Shown here: positions 20,170-22,500 of the stretch, in pieces
Layout of the letters: every line of letters starts with the position of its first letter
Numbering within the stretch: the stretch's first letter is position 1
Assembly (NCBI RefSeq): GCF_037975245.1
Contig: NC_092563.1
Coordinates: 14,933,094-14,955,593 of the forward strand
Reading direction: 5' to 3'
Length of the DNA: 22,500 bases
Source of the DNA: Apostichopus japonicus
Taxonomy: Eukaryota; Echinodermata; Holothuroidea; Aspidochirotida; Stichopodidae
Position numbers and translations under genes: made by a program
The notes under the pieces: generated by a model
Databases searched by the model: none
Told to the model about the DNA's origin: nothing
What the model saw: the letters and a program-made list of their open reading frames with translations, nothing else

Positions 20170-20879
20170 ACATATAATAGTTTATACAAATTGGACGCAT
20201 CATGTAAGTTTGCGTCAATCGTTACAACTTTCCTTCCAAAACTATACAACGAAGCTTAGAATGATCTGCTATACAAATGCAGCTGAAGACGCCCGCATAT
20301 GATATGAAGACACGGTTTGTCTGTATCTGATGCGAGGAACCAATTTAAGAAGACTCTTTCAAACACATAACAACATTCTGCCTAAAGACTTCCTCGACAG
20401 CTTTTATACAAAGCCTATATGTTATGAAGAGCTTAGGGGCTTCAAATCAAATTCAATTTTGTGAAAGTCTCCCTGAATATGATTATGTCTTTCAAGAAAT
20501 ACCTTCCTGTGAGCAGTTAGGAACTATAGGCATATACTGATAATTAAAAAAACCCTTATTGCTGGATTTTTAAGTGAAATTAAAGAAATTGAGAAACGCA
20601 GATGTATAAATGTCGTGGATGATGTAAATATGTTAATTACAGTTTCATCATGTTAACCATACATGACACAATACACGTCCGCAAACGACATTAAAAACAT
20701 ATCATTTTTAATGTGTGTAAATGTAGGAAGTACGGTAGGCTATTATTCAAAGTTGTTTCAATTGAAAAATCAATTTCACGATAATTAACGTAATTAATTT
20801 TATTCGGATTATAAACTGAAGCAAATCAAATGGAATATTTGGTGGCTTAATACATTCTGTATGGTGACGAGGGTAAGGT
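20170..20879. other. AT-rich non-coding stretch
   Basis: No gene or element recognised. Contains GTACGGTAGGCTA, also found near 7296. Confidence 0.5.
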
Positions 20880-20894
20880 GGGGGGGGGGGGGGG
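20880..20894. repeat. Poly-G tract (15 G), longest in window
   Basis: Fifteen G followed by TTGTGCGGAGAGGAGGG. Minus-strand frames over it (20747-20992, 20809-20994) give proline runs and are artefacts. Confidence 0.9.
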
Positions 20895-21045
20895 TTGTGC
20901 GGAGAGGAGGGTAGTGAGTCATACGATAAGAGCGTAGAATTCGAGCACATGTAACTAAAGTGCAGCGAATAGCGCAACAGGAAGGAAGACACATGCGCTA
21001 TTCGTTATGCATTTGATCTGTGTTGATCCCTTACTTTATGACGCC

Positions 21046-21053
21046 ATCTGTGT
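21046..21053 (+). repeat. Target-site duplication ATCTGTGT, left
   Basis: Identical to 21330-21337 and abuts the terminal CAG of MITE copy 2. Confidence 0.9.
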
Positions 21054-21329
21054 CAGTGGCGTAGGAAGGTACTTTTGAGTGGGGGGGGGGGGCTGAAGAC
21101 TGATGGCCGGCCTGGGGGAGGGGTCTAAGGGGAGGGGGTGCCCCCCTCCCCTTTGGAATTTTTTGGCATTTCCAGGTGGCCTCAGATGCAATTTGGTGCA
21201 ATGTAGCACACTTCAACACCCACTAAAGTGTAAAAACTTTTGCATTTTCACCTGGCCTTAGATGCAATTTGGTGCTCCAAATTTTTGATGCAATTTGGCG
21301 CCCCCAGCCCCCCGGTTCCTACGCCCTTG
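21054..21329. mobile_element. hAT-like MITE, copy 2, internally deleted (276 bp)
   Basis: Same family as 19748-20116: CAGTGGCGTAGGAAGG at the left, and CAAGGGCGTAGGAACCGG as the reverse complement of the right end, with a perfect 8-bp duplication ATCTGTGT. The left part runs almost colinear with copy 1 (GGCTGAAGACTGATGGCCGG, both TGCAATTTGGTGC blocks). From about 21280 it jumps to the C-rich right end, lacking the section of copy 1 from about 19980 to 20080. The ends are better paired than in copy 1, so copy 2 may be younger or closer to the family consensus. The minus frame 21031-21219 mirrors the one in copy 1 and is element sequence. Confidence 0.9.
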
Positions 21330-21337
21330 ATCTGTGT
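21330..21337 (+). repeat. Target-site duplication ATCTGTGT, right
   Basis: Identical to 21046-21053. A further copy of ATCTGTGTTG lies at 21016-21025. Confidence 0.9.
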
Positions 21338-21356
21338 TGTGTACCGTACTGCCTTA

Positions 21357-21921
21357 AAAGAATAGTCCAGGTCAAAATTTCTTTTTGATATGTTAATTAC
21401 GAACATAATCTAAGCATTCTGGTAAAAAATTTATTCAATTCCAATGTACCGTTTTTGAGATATTGACAGTTGCAGTTATCTGATATTCTACCAAAAGTGA
21501 ACTTGAAGCAAACAGGTGTGATGTCATAGTTGCACACTGACAAATAATGTTTTTTTTTTCTTTATTTTTCTGTCTATTGATTTGACCTTGGATTGGATAG
21601 GGTTACTAGTTTTTCTAAAGGGGATGTAAAGTTTATAACATACCAATACCTATATGGTACATCCACATGATGGATGCATCCAATTGTGGAGTATAAAATT
21701 AGACGTAAATTTTTAAAGGAAAATTAAACATTATGTATCAGTGTGCATCAATGACGTCACGCCTGTTTGCTCCAAGTTCACTTTTGGTACGAAAGGTGGC
21801 AACTTCAACTGTCTATATCTCAATAACGGTACATAGGAATTGAATGCAAATTTCACGAGCATGCTTAGATTAAGTTCGTCTTTAACATATCAAAAAGACA
21901 TTTTGTCCTAGATTATTCTTT
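21357..21921. mobile_element. Foldback MITE with 193-bp inverted repeats, TA flanks
   Basis: The left arm (21357-21549) and the reverse complement of the right arm (21729-21921) align without gaps over 193 bases with about 33 mismatches (about 83% identity, hand alignment). Conserved blocks include CTTTTTGATATGTTAA, TAATCTAAGCAT, TGTACCGTT, ACCAAAAGTGAACTTG and AGCAAACAGG. A 179-bp AT-rich loop lies between. TA dinucleotides abut both ends (21355-21356, 21922-21923), as expected for Tc1/mariner-type or other TA-targeting elements. The end motif TTAAAAGAATAGTCCAG resembles MITE ends I know from fish and other animals. No coding capacity. A transcript would fold into a long hairpin. Confidence 0.9.
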
Positions 21922-21923
21922 TA

Positions 21924-22500
21924 TTTGTTTTAACTTTATATAGCAGATAATAATTTAAATCTATCTTTCCATCTATGTTGAAGTTTGACATTCTTCCGTC
22001 AGATCGTTGAGGCTTTAAAGCGTTGAACCAAATTTAAAAAAAATATATATATATAAAAAGTATCATATTTCTCAAAATGTCAGTCTGTTTAACTACTTTG
22101 ATTAATGGCTTTATGTCGCAATTGGTTTACTACTATATAAGAAAGTCACATCACAAATTCTGTAGAGAATATGGTAAACTGTCTGTCCGAGATATAGCAG
22201 TATGTAATAAATAACTCTAAGAGATATTAAACTCTTGTTTCTCAACTATATGATACCATTCGGTCATAAATCCTGCACGCGGTATTATACATATAGTTAT
22301 ATACCATATTGACATGTATGGTTCATTGGTGATTTATATACGTCATACAATTCATGTGTTGTTAAGTAATTGGCCACATTTATATCATCATATAATAACA
22401 ACTACGATATGTTTGTTTTGCCAACCTCCAGCTCAACACACGCTGAAGGACATAAATTTTGTCACTGTTTTGAATGTTTACATCAAACATGTTATCATTA
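21924..22500. other. AT-rich non-coding stretch to window end
   Basis: No gene recognised. A short A/(TA)n run at 22036-22060. The window ends without a recognisable boundary. Confidence 0.5.

Noticed and set aside
19724-21219. Two similar minus-strand open frames (19724-19906 and 21031-21219) that look like a gene family
   Set aside because: Their similarity comes entirely from two copies of the hAT-like MITE, including its G-tract read as proline.
1-22500. Prokaryotic or phage-type gene system
   Set aside because: No long open frames, ribosome binding sites or operon structure. The SINE, MITEs and microsatellites indicate a metazoan genome.

Overview
This window looks like eukaryotic, non-coding DNA from a marine invertebrate. 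An echinoderm (sea cucumber or sea urchin type) is my best guess, at low confidence. The reasons are an AT-rich background, many (TA)n and (CA)n microsatellites, a tRNA-headed SINE, several short non-autonomous DNA transposons with 'CAGTGGCG'-type ends, and many long poly-G/poly-C tracts. Nothing looks prokaryotic: there are no operons, no ribosome binding sites and no dense coding. I recognise no protein-coding gene, exon, rRNA or intact tRNA gene. The longest open frames (up to about 150 codons) are low-complexity, overlap transposons or microsatellites, or look like chance frames.

Layout. 1-390: a tRNA-derived SINE embedded in a GAT/GAC microsatellite. 391-3078: AT-rich unique DNA with C-rich and G-rich patches and one RFX/X-box-like site. 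3079-3473: a probable degraded MITE. 4169-4563: an exact 33-bp direct repeat bracketing an extremely AT-rich segment with a four-copy 16-bp tandem repeat and a 75-bp (TA)n run. 5425-5925: G- and C-tracts, two of them forming an inverted pair. 6477-6765: a compound microsatellite with a 120-bp higher-order period. 8027-8320: another probable MITE. 8793-9205: a CpG-dense island. 10050-10147: a (TATG)/(TA) microsatellite. 10967-11096: convergent G/C tracts. 12600-12850: a cluster of transcription-factor-like motifs (NRF1-like, X-box-like, two CRE palindromes). 14192-14451: a G-tract and a Z-DNA-prone CpG cluster. 16467-16485: a textbook G-quadruplex motif.

The best-supported structures are at the right end. 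Two copies of one hAT-like MITE family sit at 19748-20116 and 21054-21329, each with a perfect 8-bp target-site duplication (TAGTCAGT and ATCTGTGT). The second copy is an internally deleted form. Eighteen bases beyond its flank lies a 565-bp foldback MITE (21357-21921) with 193-bp terminal inverted repeats that are about 83% identical, flanked by TA.

No genes here work together in any visible way. The most unusual global signal is the abundance of G/C homopolymers, longer and more frequent than A/T homopolymers in AT-rich DNA. They recur as convergent pairs (G-tract upstream, C-tract downstream) around segments of roughly 80-400 bp, as though they mark the subterminal parts of short transposons. 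I do not see a new multi-gene system.
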